Assembly: GCA_031272075.1 (NCBI GenBank)
Contig: JAISUK010000081.1
Location: 1-61,883 of the forward strand
DNA from: Dysgonamonadaceae bacterium
GTDB lineage: Bacteria; Bacteroidota; Bacteroidia; Bacteroidales; Azobacteroidaceae
DNA: 61,883 nt
Direction: 5' to 3'
Shown here in pieces: positions 1 to 7,772 of this stretch. The position numbers and the translations under genes were made by a program. The notes beneath the pieces are model-generated. The model had not been told where the DNA came from, ran no database searches, and saw nothing but the letters and a program-made list of their open reading frames with translations. Positions within the stretch are counted from its first letter, which is position 1. Every line of letters starts with the position of its first letter.

Positions 1-215
1 CTGTCTTCCCGCAGTTCGCAGTTGTATTCGAAGAACGACTTGAGCATATACATGTTCAGCGTCTTGCCGAACCGTCGCGGGCGGGTGATGAGCGTTACCG
101 TCGCCGGATGAGTAAGCAATGCCTTTATTAACAGCGTCTTATCGACATAGTAGTAGCCGCCCTCTATCTGACTGTCGAAGATGCTGTCGCCTATTTTTAT
201 AAGTTTCCTGTCCAT
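1..215 (-). CDS. AAA-ATPase-like / PD-(D/E)XK family protein, N-terminal fragment
   Basis: The reverse complement of the first 215 bases reads as 71 codons from an ATG at 215 and continues off the window. The peptide starts MDRKLIKIGDSIFDSQIEGG, then has a YVDKT segment and a TRPRRFGKT segment. This is the typical N-terminus of the AAA-ATPase-like family (Pfam AAA-ATPase_like, usually followed by a PD-(D/E)XK nuclease-like domain). RPRRFGKT is the family's Walker A region. Such proteins are common, multi-copy and poorly characterised in Bacteroidales. A -7-like box lies about 30 bp upstream at 246-253. Only the first part is visible, so completeness of the gene is unknown. Confidence 0.85.
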   Translation of the reverse strand, partial: MDRKLIKIGDSIFDSQIEGGYYYVDKTLLIKALLTHPATVTLITRPRRFGKTLNMYMLKSFFEYNCELRED

Positions 216-245
216 CGTTGAGCCGTGTTGAAATGTTTCCGGTTG

Positions 246-253
246 CAAAGATA
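246..253 (-). promoter_or_regulatory. Bacteroidota -7 box for the AAA-ATPase-like gene
   Basis: The minus strand reads TATCTTTG, an exact match to the TAnnTTTG -7 consensus of the Bacteroidota primary sigma factor. It lies about 30 bp upstream of the ATG at 215. I see no good -33 TTTG at the expected spacing. The rest of 216-480 is AT-rich and holds no gene I can support. Confidence 0.5.
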
Positions 254-466
254 ACTTTTTTATCACAATATTTTTTTCTTTCGAGCAACATTATTCGAAT
301 ACAAAATCAGGCATTCATTTTTACCAAAGGAAATTGCGTTTTCGAATATTGCAAAGAAAAAAGAAAGGCAAAAAATAAGAAGCAATAGATGTATGACAAC
401 TATAGGAAAGAATTAACCAAATTCGGCACCTCTTCGATATCCCTTCGGTACAAGTTCGGTATCACT

Positions 467-494
467 CTAACCACTAACCACTAGCCACTAACCG
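467..494. repeat. Four tandem heptamers (ctaacca-type) over the araC stop codon
   Basis: Four head-to-tail 7-mers are visible: ctaacca at 467-473 and 474-480, ctagcca at 481-487 and ctaaccg at 488-494. The stop codon of the minus-strand AraC gene (481-483) and its last residues (VSG) lie inside the array. Short degenerate arrays of this kind occur at gene ends in Bacteroidota genomes. No function is assigned. Confidence 0.6.
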
Positions 495-1371
495 TCCTGT
501 AACGCTTCCGATACTCTTTCGGGGTGATGCCCATTTCTTTCACGAAAGCCCTGGAAAAATGGAAAGGGTCGTAGAATTGCAGGCGGAAAGCGATTTCTTT
601 GATTTTCATGTCTGTGAACTGCAGGTAGTTGCAAGCGCGTTGAATCCGCAATTGGCAGTAATAATCCATCGGCGAATAGGACGTCCGTTCGGAAAAGACT
701 TTGGCGAAATAGGAAGTGGAATAACCCACTTGGTGCGAGATATCTTCGAGTGTCGTCCGGTGTTCCAGATGCTCTTTCATATACAGTATACCTTTCTGCA
801 CGAAATCCGCTTCTTTCACCGTATTCACTTCACGGTATTGATTGAGGTATTTGAGTGACGCCAGGAAATAGCGCAGGCAAAAGCCCACGTATTCCAGGTT
901 TTCGGGACTGTAGCCCATTTCCAGATTTTGGAACATTTCCTCGAAGAGGCGGAAGCGGTCGGCGTAACGGCTGTTGTCGGAATCTTTCACATCGATCACA
1001 CGGCCGATAATGGAAGAAAAGAATGAGACATCTTCGCCGCAGAAATGAATCCAGTAGATCGACCACGGGAAAGCATTGTTTGCACCATAAGCATGCTTCT
1101 CGCGGGCAGGGAGTATAAACGCCTTGTTGCGCGAGAGTTCGTGTTTTTCTCCCTTGTATTCAATCCAACCTTTCCCTTGCTCGCAATAGATCAACAGGTG
1201 TTCGTTGCTGCCTTCTTCGCGTTGCCTGAAATGGTGTTTGGCATTGGGATAATATCCGATATGGGTAACATACAATTGCCTGGTAATCGGATTTTCTTGT
1301 TGATAATTCCGTACGTGATAAGGCGTAATAATGGCCTTTTCACCCATAAATCCTTCCGCAATCTGTTCCAT
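481..1371 (-). CDS. AraC family transcriptional regulator
   Basis: This 296-residue protein has a cupin-like sugar-binding N-terminal domain (about residues 20-160). A C-terminal AraC/XylS DNA-binding domain of two helix-turn-helix motifs follows (about 190-293), ending in the usual IAFRLQFYDPFHFSRAF and GITPKEYRKRY segments. The family binds a small ligand, normally a mono- or disaccharide, and activates nearby promoters. It is transcribed divergently from the MFS sugar porter and downstream uptake genes, so it is the likely local activator. It contrasts with the hybrid two-component and SusR-type regulators often found with SusC/D loci. The start is the first in-frame ATG after the minus-strand promoter. 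The inducer cannot be read from sequence. Confidence 0.9.
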   Translation of the reverse strand: MEQIAEGFMGEKAIITPYHVRNYQQENPITRQLYVTHIGYYPNAKHHFRQREEGSNEHLLIYCEQGKGWIEYKGEKHELSRNKAFILPAREKHAYGANNAFPWSIYWIHFCGEDVSFFSSIIGRVIDVKDSDNSRYADRFRLFEEMFQNLEMGYSPENLEYVGFCLRYFLASLKYLNQYREVNTVKEADFVQKGILYMKEHLEHRTTLEDISHQVGYSTSYFAKVFSERTSYSPMDYYCQLRIQRACNYLQFTDMKIKEIAFRLQFYDPFHFSRAFVKEMGITPKEYRKRYRTVSG

Positions 1372-1435
1372 GAGAGTTAGTTAACAATTTTCTTTCGCCT
1401 GTTATTCACGATAAATGAATATAACGGGCAGTATG

Positions 1436-1443
1436 CAAAAGTA
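1436..1443 (-). promoter_or_regulatory. -7 box of the AraC gene
   Basis: The minus strand reads TACTTTTG, matching TAnnTTTG, about 65 bp upstream of the regulator's start. It lies back to back with the + strand -7 box at 1500-1507. The 56 bp between them is the natural place for an AraC operator, although I could not pick out a clear direct repeat there. Confidence 0.5.
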
Positions 1444-1499
1444 ATCGTTTTTTACATGAAATAAAAAAGATTTTACATTTTTTGTACTTTTTATTGCCC

Positions 1500-1507
1500 T
1501 ACATTTG
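1500..1507 (+). promoter_or_regulatory. -7 box of the utilisation operon
   Basis: TACATTTG matches TAnnTTTG and lies 21 bp upstream of the MFS start codon. A TTTG is found at 1481-1484, but the 15-nt spacer is shorter than the usual 19-20. A weak -33 region would fit a promoter that depends on an activator such as the divergent AraC protein. Confidence 0.55.
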
Positions 1508-1528
1508 TGGCGTCTAATAACATAAAAA

Positions 1529-2911
1529 ATGCGAGAAACGAAAAATACATTTTATCTGCTGTTGATTTCAATCATCTCCGCGATGGGCGGGTTGCTTTTC
1601 GGTTACGACTGGGTCGTGATAGGAGGTGCCAAACCGTTCTACGAAGTCTATTTCCATATCGAGGCCAATGCTGCGATGCAGGGCTGGGTAATGGGAAGCG
1701 CGATCTTGGGTTGTTTGCTGGGTGTAACGATCTCCGGGAGTCTGTCCGACCGCTACGGACGTAAACCATTGATGGTCATCTCTTCGCTGGTATTCATCCT
1801 GGCAGCCGTCGGGACGGGCATCGCCGACACCATCGGCGCATTCATCTTCTTCCGCATCATCGGCGGCATCGGCATCGGCATCGCTTCGACCACCTCGCCG
1901 ATGTATATTGCCGAAATATCCCCTTCTGCGATACGTGGACGGTTTGTGTCCATCAATCAATTGACCATCGTGTTGGGTATTTTGGCGGCGCAAGTCGTCA
2001 ACTGGCTGATTGCCGAACCCATTGCCGAAGGCGAAAACATCCTGCTTTCGTGGAACGGACAGATGGGCTGGCGTTGGATGTTCTGGGCCAGTGGCGTTCC
2101 GGCGGTGTTGTTTTTCCTGCTGCTGTTTTTCATTCCCGAAAGTCCCCGCTGGTTGGCCGGACGATTGCATTATGAAAGAGCAGCTGCGATATTCAACCGC
2201 ATCGGCGGACAGTTTTATGCCGACAACGAAATCCGGTCGATCAAAGATACTGCGTCCGCTTCATCGAAAGAAAAGACGGACTTCCGACTGCTGTTGCAGG
2301 GGAAGATGCCCCGCATTGTGCTGATCGGCGTGGTGATAGCCGCGTTCCAACAATGGTGTGGGATCAATGTGATTTTCAATTATGCGCAGGAAATCTTCGC
2401 TGCCGCCGGATATGGCGTATCCGACATCCTTTTCAACATCGTGATCACCGGCGTCATCAATGTATTATTCACCTTTGTCGGCATGTATACCGTCGACAAA
2501 CTCGGACGGCGTTCGCTGATGTTGTTCGGCGCCATCGGCCTCGCGTGTATCTACGCCGCCCTGGGTAGCTGCTATTATTTTCATCTCACCGGCATCACAG
2601 TCCTGATCTTGGTGGTTGCGGCCATCGCCTGTTACTCGATGACGCTTGCCCCGATCACCTGGGTGGTGCTCTCGGAATTATTCCCGAACAAAATCAGGGG
2701 AATGGCCATGGCGGTTTCTACCTTTTCGCTTTGGACAGCCTGTTTTATCTTGACGTATACCTTTCCGTTGTTGAATAGAGGACTGGGAGCGCATGGCACA
2801 TTCCTGCTCTACGGCGTCATCTGCATCGCAGGATTTATATTCATCAAGCTGTTCTTGCCCGAAACGAAAGGGAAATCGCTGGAAACCATCGAACAAGAAC
2901 TGACAAAATAA
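1529..2911 (+). CDS. Sugar-porter MFS transporter (XylE/GLUT-like)
   Basis: This is a 460-residue inner-membrane symporter with about 12 predicted membrane spans. The sugar-porter signatures are visible: SDRYGRKPLM after span 2, PESPRWL before the central loop, DKLGRRSLM in the second half, and PETKGKSLE at the end of span 12. Members carry xylose, glucose, galactose, arabinose or related sugars into the cytosol, usually with H+. It opens the operon and probably imports the monosaccharide released in the periplasm by the downstream GH36 enzyme and/or the exported GH42-like protein. It is followed after 6 bp by the DUF5107-TPR gene, which suggests cotranscription. Substrate specificity is not decidable from sequence. 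Confidence 0.92.
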   Translation: MRETKNTFYLLLISIISAMGGLLFGYDWVVIGGAKPFYEVYFHIEANAAMQGWVMGSAILGCLLGVTISGSLSDRYGRKPLMVISSLVFILAAVGTGIADTIGAFIFFRIIGGIGIGIASTTSPMYIAEISPSAIRGRFVSINQLTIVLGILAAQVVNWLIAEPIAEGENILLSWNGQMGWRWMFWASGVPAVLFFLLLFFIPESPRWLAGRLHYERAAAIFNRIGGQFYADNEIRSIKDTASASSKEKTDFRLLLQGKMPRIVLIGVVIAAFQQWCGINVIFNYAQEIFAAAGYGVSDILFNIVITGVINVLFTFVGMYTVDKLGRRSLMLFGAIGLACIYAALGSCYYFHLTGITVLILVVAAIACYSMTLAPITWVVLSELFPNKIRGMAMAVSTFSLWTACFILTYTFPLLNRGLGAHGTFLLYGVICIAGFIFIKLFLPETKGKSLETIEQELTK

Positions 2912-2917
2912 ACAATC

Positions 2918-5900
2918 ATGGAGAAGATTACCGATTATCTGATCAGGTCGACAGTGAACGAGAAAAATGTCGTGCGCGCATGGGAAGAAGAAATCCTGTT
3001 GCCCACCTACCCTATCGGAGAAGAAGAAAAGAATCCCGTCTTCCTTGAAAAACGGGTCTATCAGGGAAGTTCCGGCTCGGTATATCCTTATCCGGTGGTA
3101 GAAAAAATCGCCGACGAGAAGGTCGACAAACCCTATAAAGCACTGTTTCTGGAAAACGAATATCTGAAAATCATGATCCTGCCCGAATTGGGCGGACGTG
3201 TCCAGATGGCTTACGACAAGATCAAGCAACGTCATTTCGTCTATTTCAACCAGGTCATCAAACCCGCTTTGGTGGGATTGACAGGTCCTTGGATTTCAGG
3301 AGGAATCGAATTTAACTGGCCGCAGCACCACCGTCCCAGCACATTCCTCCCGACCGATTATGCGATCGAAGCGCACGCCGACGGCAGTAAGACTGTCTGG
3401 TGCAACGAATTGGAACGCATGTTCCGCACAAAAGGCATGCAGGGATTCACCTTGTATCCCGACAAGGCCTACCTCGAAATCAGTGTGAAAATTTACAACC
3501 GCACCCCTTTCCCGCAGACGTTCCTGTGGTGGGCAAACCCTGCGGTGGTCGTGCACGACGATTATCATTCGGTATTCCCGCCGGATGTCCATGCCGTATA
3601 TGACCACGGCAAACGCGACGTCTCCGATTTCCCGATCGCAACGGGTGTTTATTACAAACAAGACTACGCCCCCGGTACGGACATCTCCAGGTACAAAAAC
3701 ATTCCGGTGCCGACTTCGTTTATGGCTGTGAGTTCAGAATTTGATTTCGTGGGCGGTTACGAAGAAAACTGCCGGGGCGGGCTTTTGCATGTCGCCGATC
3801 ACCACATCGCTCCGGGCAAAAAACAGTGGACTTGGGGCTACGGCGATTTCGGCATGGCCTGGCACAACAATCTGACAGACGACGACGGGCCCTACATCGA
3901 GCTGATGACGGGGGCTTATACGGACAATCAGCCGGACTTCAGCTGGTTGCAGCCCTACGAAGAAAAATCGTGGAAACAGTATTTCATGCCTTATTCCGAA
4001 GTGGGATATGTGAAAAATGCCAGCAAAGATGCCATCGTCAATATCGATGTCAATGCCAAGCAAACGCAAATCACACTGTATGCCACCGCCGCCGGGAAAA
4101 ACCTGCAACTGCTGTTGAAGACTACAAAAGGCGCCATCTTGCTCGACAACCGTATCGACGTCGACCCGCGCACTCCATACAAAACTTCACTGGCAACCAA
4201 CGGCCTGAAACCCGAAGACCTGATTTTCGAACTTTATGCCGAAAATGGATTCCTCCTGCTCCGCTACCGCGGGGACGCGTCCGGCAATCCGCAAAAACCC
4301 AGTCCGGCAGCCGCCATGCAAGCGCCCGAAGACATCTCGTCGACCGAACAGCTATATCTGGCGGGGCTGCATCTCGAACAATACCGGCATGCCACCTACA
4401 ATCCGCTGGATTATTACCTCGAAGCCTTACGCCGCGATTCCGGCGACATCCGTTGCAACAATGCCGTCGGACTGTATTACATGCGCCGCGGACAGTTTGG
4501 CAAGGCGGAACCCTATTTCCGTCAAGCGATCAAAACACAGACGCAGCGCAACCCCAATCCTTACGACGGCGAGCCGTACTACAACCTCGGCTGGAGTTTG
4601 AAGATGCAACAACGATTCGATGAAGCCTACGAAGCCTTCTACAAATCGGCTTGGAATGCCGCCTGGCAAGATGCGGCCTATTTTTCGCTGGCTCAAATCG
4701 ACTGTATGCGGGCAATCAACCGGCGAAACGATGCCGCTAACGGCAAATCGACGATTTCCCTCCACCACGGCGCCAGTTGGGAAGAAGCACTCGACAAGGC
4801 AGAAAAAAGCCTGGTGCGCAACTGGCACAACCACAAAGCCCGACAATTGAAAGCCACTATCCTCCGCAAAATGGGGAAAACAGGCGAAGCGCTGCAATGG
4901 GTCGACGCTTCGCTCGAACTCGACCTGTTCAATATGGGATGCCTGTTTGAGAAATACCTGTTGACGGAAGATAACGCCGTCCTCCTACAGCTCAATTCGC
5001 TGATGCGGCACAATGCAGACAGCTACATCGAATATGCGCTCGATTATGCCGCTGCGGGATTGTATGAAGAAGCTATCCGGCTGCTGCGAGAAGCGCTGCC
5101 ATGCCATTCCCCACTGGTCTATTATACGCTGGGGTATATCGCTTTACAGCAGGGAGCGGTTGTGCAGGCGATGGATTATTACGCGCAGGCGGCCAGGATG
5201 AATCCCGAGAAATGTTTTCCCAATCGCCTGGAAGAAGTCGTCATCCTGCACAATGCCATGCTGATGAATCGGGCGGATGCCAAAGCGCCCTACTACCTGG
5301 GCAATTTTTGGTATGCCTCACAGCAATATTCCAAAGCGATTGCCTGTTGGGAGCAGTCCATCGCAATCGACGATACCTTTCCCACCGCATTGCGCAATTT
5401 GGCCTTGGCCTATTACAACAAAAAAGGGGATCAGGCCAAAGCCTTGCAGCTGTTGGAGAAGGCTTTCCAACTCGATCCTTCCGATCCGCGCATCCTGATG
5501 GAACTGGATCAATTGTATAAAAAATTGAATTATGCGTTCATTGACAGGCTACAGTTGCTCGAATCCCATTTACCGTTAGTGGAACAGCGCGACGATCTGT
5601 ATATCGAACGCGTCACACTCTACAATCAATTGGGTCGATATGACGACGCCCGCCGACTGATGGCCGCCCGTAAGTTTCACCCGTGGGAAGGCGGCGAAGG
5701 CAAAGTCACCGGCCAATACCTGCGCTGCCATCTGGAACCGGCGCAGCAAGCCATCCGCGAAAAACGCTTCGAGGAGGCTTTGCAGTTGTTGCAAGCAACG
5801 GAGGCCTATCCCAAAAATCTGGGCGAAGGGAAACTGAACACCATCGAAGAAAACGATGTAAACTATTATAAAGGAATCGCTTACCTGGGTTTGGGCGATC

Positions 5901-6349
5901 AGGAAAATGCCCGTCATTGGCTGACAAAAGCCACACAAGGCGCCGACGAACCGCAACAGGCATTTTTCTATAACGATCCGCAACCCGATCAGCTGTTTTA
6001 TCAAGCGCTGGCCTGGCGCGCACTCGGCAATCCGGAAAAAGCCGAATCGCTGTTCCGTAAACTCATCGACTACGGGAAGGCGCACCTGCACGACCAATGT
6101 CGCATCGACTATTTTGCCGTTTCACTCCCCGAATTGGCCATCTGGGATGAAGACCTGAATAAACGAAATGTCATCCATTGCCATTATATGATGGGGCTCG
6201 GATACCTGGGTATGAATGAGAAAGCGCTGGCAGAAACTCACCTGAAAGAGGTGCTCGAAATGGATGTCAATCACCAGGGAGCGCAATCAGCATTGAAGAA
6301 AGAGAATCAAACAAAATATGGACAGTCTATTGTATTACTAATCATTTAA
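2918..6349 (+). CDS. DUF5107 domain protein with C-terminal TPR repeats
   Basis: The protein has 1143 residues and no signal peptide, so it is probably cytosolic. The N-terminal part (about 1-460) matches DUF5107 as I know it: PELGGRVQMAYDKIKQRHFV and GPWISGGIEFNWPQHHRP are typical. This region resembles a galactose-mutarotase or glycosidase-like beta-sandwich. From about residue 470 to the end, TPR-type helical pairs recur, for example NAVGLYYMRRGQFGKAEPYF, YYNLGWSLKMQQRFDEAYEA and GMGLGYLGMNEKALAETHLKE-like units. The gene is tightly packed between the MFS porter (6 bp) and an IPT/NHL lipoprotein (10 bp). A role in sugar handling or in sensing imported sugar is an inference. No biochemical function is known to me. 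Confidence 0.85.
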   Translation: MEKITDYLIRSTVNEKNVVRAWEEEILLPTYPIGEEEKNPVFLEKRVYQGSSGSVYPYPVVEKIADEKVDKPYKALFLENEYLKIMILPELGGRVQMAYDKIKQRHFVYFNQVIKPALVGLTGPWISGGIEFNWPQHHRPSTFLPTDYAIEAHADGSKTVWCNELERMFRTKGMQGFTLYPDKAYLEISVKIYNRTPFPQTFLWWANPAVVVHDDYHSVFPPDVHAVYDHGKRDVSDFPIATGVYYKQDYAPGTDISRYKNIPVPTSFMAVSSEFDFVGGYEENCRGGLLHVADHHIAPGKKQWTWGYGDFGMAWHNNLTDDDGPYIELMTGAYTDNQPDFSWLQPYEEKSWKQYFMPYSEVGYVKNASKDAIVNIDVNAKQTQITLYATAAGKNLQLLLKTTKGAILLDNRIDVDPRTPYKTSLATNGLKPEDLIFELYAENGFLLLRYRGDASGNPQKPSPAAAMQAPEDISSTEQLYLAGLHLEQYRHATYNPLDYYLEALRRDSGDIRCNNAVGLYYMRRGQFGKAEPYFRQAIKTQTQRNPNPYDGEPYYNLGWSLKMQQRFDEAYEAFYKSAWNAAWQDAAYFSLAQIDCMRAINRRNDAANGKSTISLHHGASWEEALDKAEKSLVRNWHNHKARQLKATILRKMGKTGEALQWVDASLELDLFNMGCLFEKYLLTEDNAVLLQLNSLMRHNADSYIEYALDYAAAGLYEEAIRLLREALPCHSPLVYYTLGYIALQQGAVVQAMDYYAQAARMNPEKCFPNRLEEVVILHNAMLMNRADAKAPYYLGNFWYASQQYSKAIACWEQSIAIDDTFPTALRNLALAYYNKKGDQAKALQLLEKAFQLDPSDPRILMELDQLYKKLNYAFIDRLQLLESHLPLVEQRDDLYIERVTLYNQLGRYDDARRLMAARKFHPWEGGEGKVTGQYLRCHLEPAQQAIREKRFEEALQLLQATEAYPKNLGEGKLNTIEENDVNYYKGIAYLGLGDQENARHWLTKATQGADEPQQAFFYNDPQPDQLFYQALAWRALGNPEKAESLFRKLIDYGKAHLHDQCRIDYFAVSLPELAIWDEDLNKRNVIHCHYMMGLGYLGMNEKALAETHLKEVLEMDVNHQGAQSALKKENQTKYGQSIVLLII

Positions 6350-6359
6350 AACAATTTCC

Positions 6360-7748
6360 ATGAATCATTCTATTTTAAAAACTGCGGGGCAGTGGGTCAT
6401 ACCGCTGATTGTCTGGATCGCTTTTGCCGTTTCGTGCGACGACAGCGACAGCCAGAATAAGGTAGCATACGATCCCAACAAACCGATCGAGTTGACGACG
6501 TTCCATCCCGATTCGGGAAGGATCAGGGAAATGGTGCTGTTGGACGGTAGCAATTTCGGTACCGATCCTTCTGCCATCAAGGTGTTCTTCAATAATTCCG
6601 AAGCGAAAGTGATCGGTTCTACGGGAACACGCATTTTAGCATTGACGCCCCGTATGCCGGGCGACACTTGTGTATTGTCGGTGCAAATCGGCGATCAAAA
6701 GAAATCGTATGTCAATACATTCCGTTACAAAATCGAGGCTTCGGTGACTACCATCGCCGGCTCAGGACGGGAAGCGCATGTGTTCGACCAGGGACTTGAC
6801 AAATGCGAGCTGAAGCCGGTGTACATCGCCGCCGACAACGAGTACAATGTCTTTGTGACCGACAACCAGGATGTATTGTTACGCATCAACACCATCACAA
6901 ACACCTTGTCGGTGGTGGCTACCAAAGAACAGGGCTTCAATCACCGTTGCGCACCTGCCGCCAATCCATGGACGAATGTGCTGATGCAAGGTGCGGAAGG
7001 CGCCGGCAATCGCGACCGCTTCGTATTCCTCGATCCGCGCGACGGATGGGCGATGAAATCTCGGTTTATCAAAGGATGGGACCTCAACGGCCACACGTAT
7101 CCTTCGGGAGGCGGGACAGGCAACCTCAACTACGAATCGCATTTCCAATGCCTGCTTTGTGAAGTCGATGGCATGTATTATACCCGTTATGTCCACGGGC
7201 ATATCGTGCGAATCAACCCGGAAACCTGGGAAGCGAAAGTCATCGGCATGACTCCGGTAGGTCTGACTTACGGTATGGCATTCCATCCGATCAGAAAAAA
7301 TGAATTGTGGCTGGGATACAGCGAATTTACCACGCCAACGGGAGCCGACGCTGCCAACGGCATCTACACCCTGGATGTCACCGACGAATCCAGGATTGAA
7401 AACAACATCCTGGCATCGTTGAAGCGCTGGACGCCTGTCTCTTCGATCGGCGGCCACAGAGACGGCCCGATCGATCAGTCGCTGTTCTTAGGGATACGTA
7501 TGATCAATTTCGACATGGACGGCAACCTGTATGTGGGCGACTGCCGTAACCACTGTATCCGCATGGTCAACACCACCACCATGATGGTGTCTACCATCAT
7601 CGGAATACCGGGAGTTGCCGGCTTCAAAGACGGCGCTCGGGAAGACGCCATGTTTAACACGCTGCACGGGATTGTTACCGACCCCGACGGCGTGATCTAT
7701 GTTGCCGACTACCACAACAACCGTGTCAGAAGGATTGCTATCGAATAA
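6360..7748 (+). CDS. IPT/TIG and NHL-repeat lipoprotein
   Basis: The 462-residue protein has a signal sequence ending at a lipobox-like AVSC (Cys26), followed by an acidic CDDSDS stretch that suits an outer-membrane, possibly surface-exposed lipoprotein. Residues about 40-125 form an IPT/TIG immunoglobulin-like domain (TTFHPDSGRIREMVLLDGSN). The rest reads as an NHL-type six-bladed beta-propeller, with repeats such as GNLYVGDCRNHCIRMVN and GVIYVADYHNNRVRRI. Such proteins are frequent partners in SusC/D loci and are candidate surface glycan-binding proteins or enzymes. It lies 24 bp upstream of SusC. The ligand is unknown. Confidence 0.88.
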   Translation: MNHSILKTAGQWVIPLIVWIAFAVSCDDSDSQNKVAYDPNKPIELTTFHPDSGRIREMVLLDGSNFGTDPSAIKVFFNNSEAKVIGSTGTRILALTPRMPGDTCVLSVQIGDQKKSYVNTFRYKIEASVTTIAGSGREAHVFDQGLDKCELKPVYIAADNEYNVFVTDNQDVLLRINTITNTLSVVATKEQGFNHRCAPAANPWTNVLMQGAEGAGNRDRFVFLDPRDGWAMKSRFIKGWDLNGHTYPSGGGTGNLNYESHFQCLLCEVDGMYYTRYVHGHIVRINPETWEAKVIGMTPVGLTYGMAFHPIRKNELWLGYSEFTTPTGADAANGIYTLDVTDESRIENNILASLKRWTPVSSIGGHRDGPIDQSLFLGIRMINFDMDGNLYVGDCRNHCIRMVNTTTMMVSTIIGIPGVAGFKDGAREDAMFNTLHGIVTDPDGVIYVADYHNNRVRRIAIE

Positions 7749-7772
7749 ACCATATTGACAACAATTTACATC

